Of a DNA stretch of 64,000 nt, positions 63,969-64,000 are shown one piece after another. This DNA is from Candidatus Acidiferrales bacterium. GTDB lineage: Bacteria; Bacteroidota; Ignavibacteria; Kryptoniales; JAKASW01. The translations under genes and the position numbers were made by a program. The stretch is from the NCBI GenBank assembly GCA_035515795.1, contig DATJAY010000035.1:124001-188000 (forward strand), in the 5' to 3' direction. Position 1 is the first letter of the stretch. Each line of letters opens with the position of its first letter. The notes beneath the pieces were generated by a model. The model did no database searches. It was not told where the DNA came from and was given only the letters and a program-made list of their open reading frames with translations.

Positions 63969-64000
63969 GCGAATCACGGAATTAAAATTATCAGGTTGAC

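Overview
The window is a gene-dense stretch of a bacterial chromosome with balanced base composition and many overlapping genes. I see no rRNA, tRNA, CRISPR array or insertion sequence. The organism looks like a member of the Bacteroidota/Ignavibacteriota/Kryptoniota (FCB) side of the tree. The evidence is a secreted glycosidase with a PNPFNP-type type IX secretion (T9SS) C-terminal tag, a complete bat (aerotolerance) operon, a PG0541-like protein next to an RND pump, a MuiA-type protein carrying a carboxypeptidase-regulatory-like insert, and TAnnTT-type -10 elements. TTG and GTG starts are common, so several starts were moved to the codon with the best Shine-Dalgarno (SD) sequence.

Layout. 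55-4344 (+): four coupled genes for a ParA ATPase, an M23 peptidase, a two-TM K+ channel with an RCK-type domain, and a separate cyclic-nucleotide-binding protein. 4410-12719 (+): valS, yajQ, rfbC, yjbQ and two large DUF3857/transglutaminase-like proteins, of which the second has lost its catalytic residues. 12731-16456 (-): ymdB and folD, followed by an ECF sigma factor, a zinc-type anti-sigma factor, a small membrane protein and a PDO-like thiol oxidoreductase. 16517-17675 (+): an AraC/O6-methylguanine methyltransferase fusion and a SemiSWEET. 17685-20319 (-): a T9SS-tagged GH3 glycosidase and a 53-residue membrane protein. 20445-25065: a MuiA-like protein (+) facing an OmpA protein, a cysteine-synthase-like enzyme and an amino-acid racemase (-).

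25565-32246 (+) is an RND efflux cassette: TetR, TolC, lipoprotein adaptor, RND pump and PG0541-like protein. 32251-36232 (-) holds uvrC, SCO1, PCu(A)C and a DinB-fold gene, preceded by methylmalonyl-CoA epimerase. 36377-39128 (+) holds a TylF-like methyltransferase, a stand-alone diiron metallo-beta-lactamase protein and a SpoIIE-type phosphatase. 39175-47638 (-) is the bat operon: moxR, DUF58, a DUF4381-like gene, batA, batB, batC, batD and batE.

48051-54457 (+) is a second efflux cassette: TetR, EmrA, two tandem EmrB paralogues and TolC. It is followed by a glycosyltransferase, an ABC exporter pair, dienelactone hydrolase, a DinB-fold protein, an old yellow enzyme and two tandem aldo/keto reductases (54516-62052). 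The right edge (62147-63882, -) is an unrecognised pair: a lipoprotein and a coiled-coil protein with a C-terminal membrane anchor.

Envelope and stress functions dominate: efflux, copper delivery, thiol redox control, aerotolerance and detoxifying oxidoreductases. The parts I find most worth following up are the ParA/M23/K+ channel/cNBD operon, the active/inactive transglutaminase-like pair, the sigma/anti-sigma/PDO cluster, the two-gene module at the right edge, and fold-back, word-like sequences in many gene junctions, above all inside the bat operon. Identifications rest on motif and family recognition by eye; no database search was possible.
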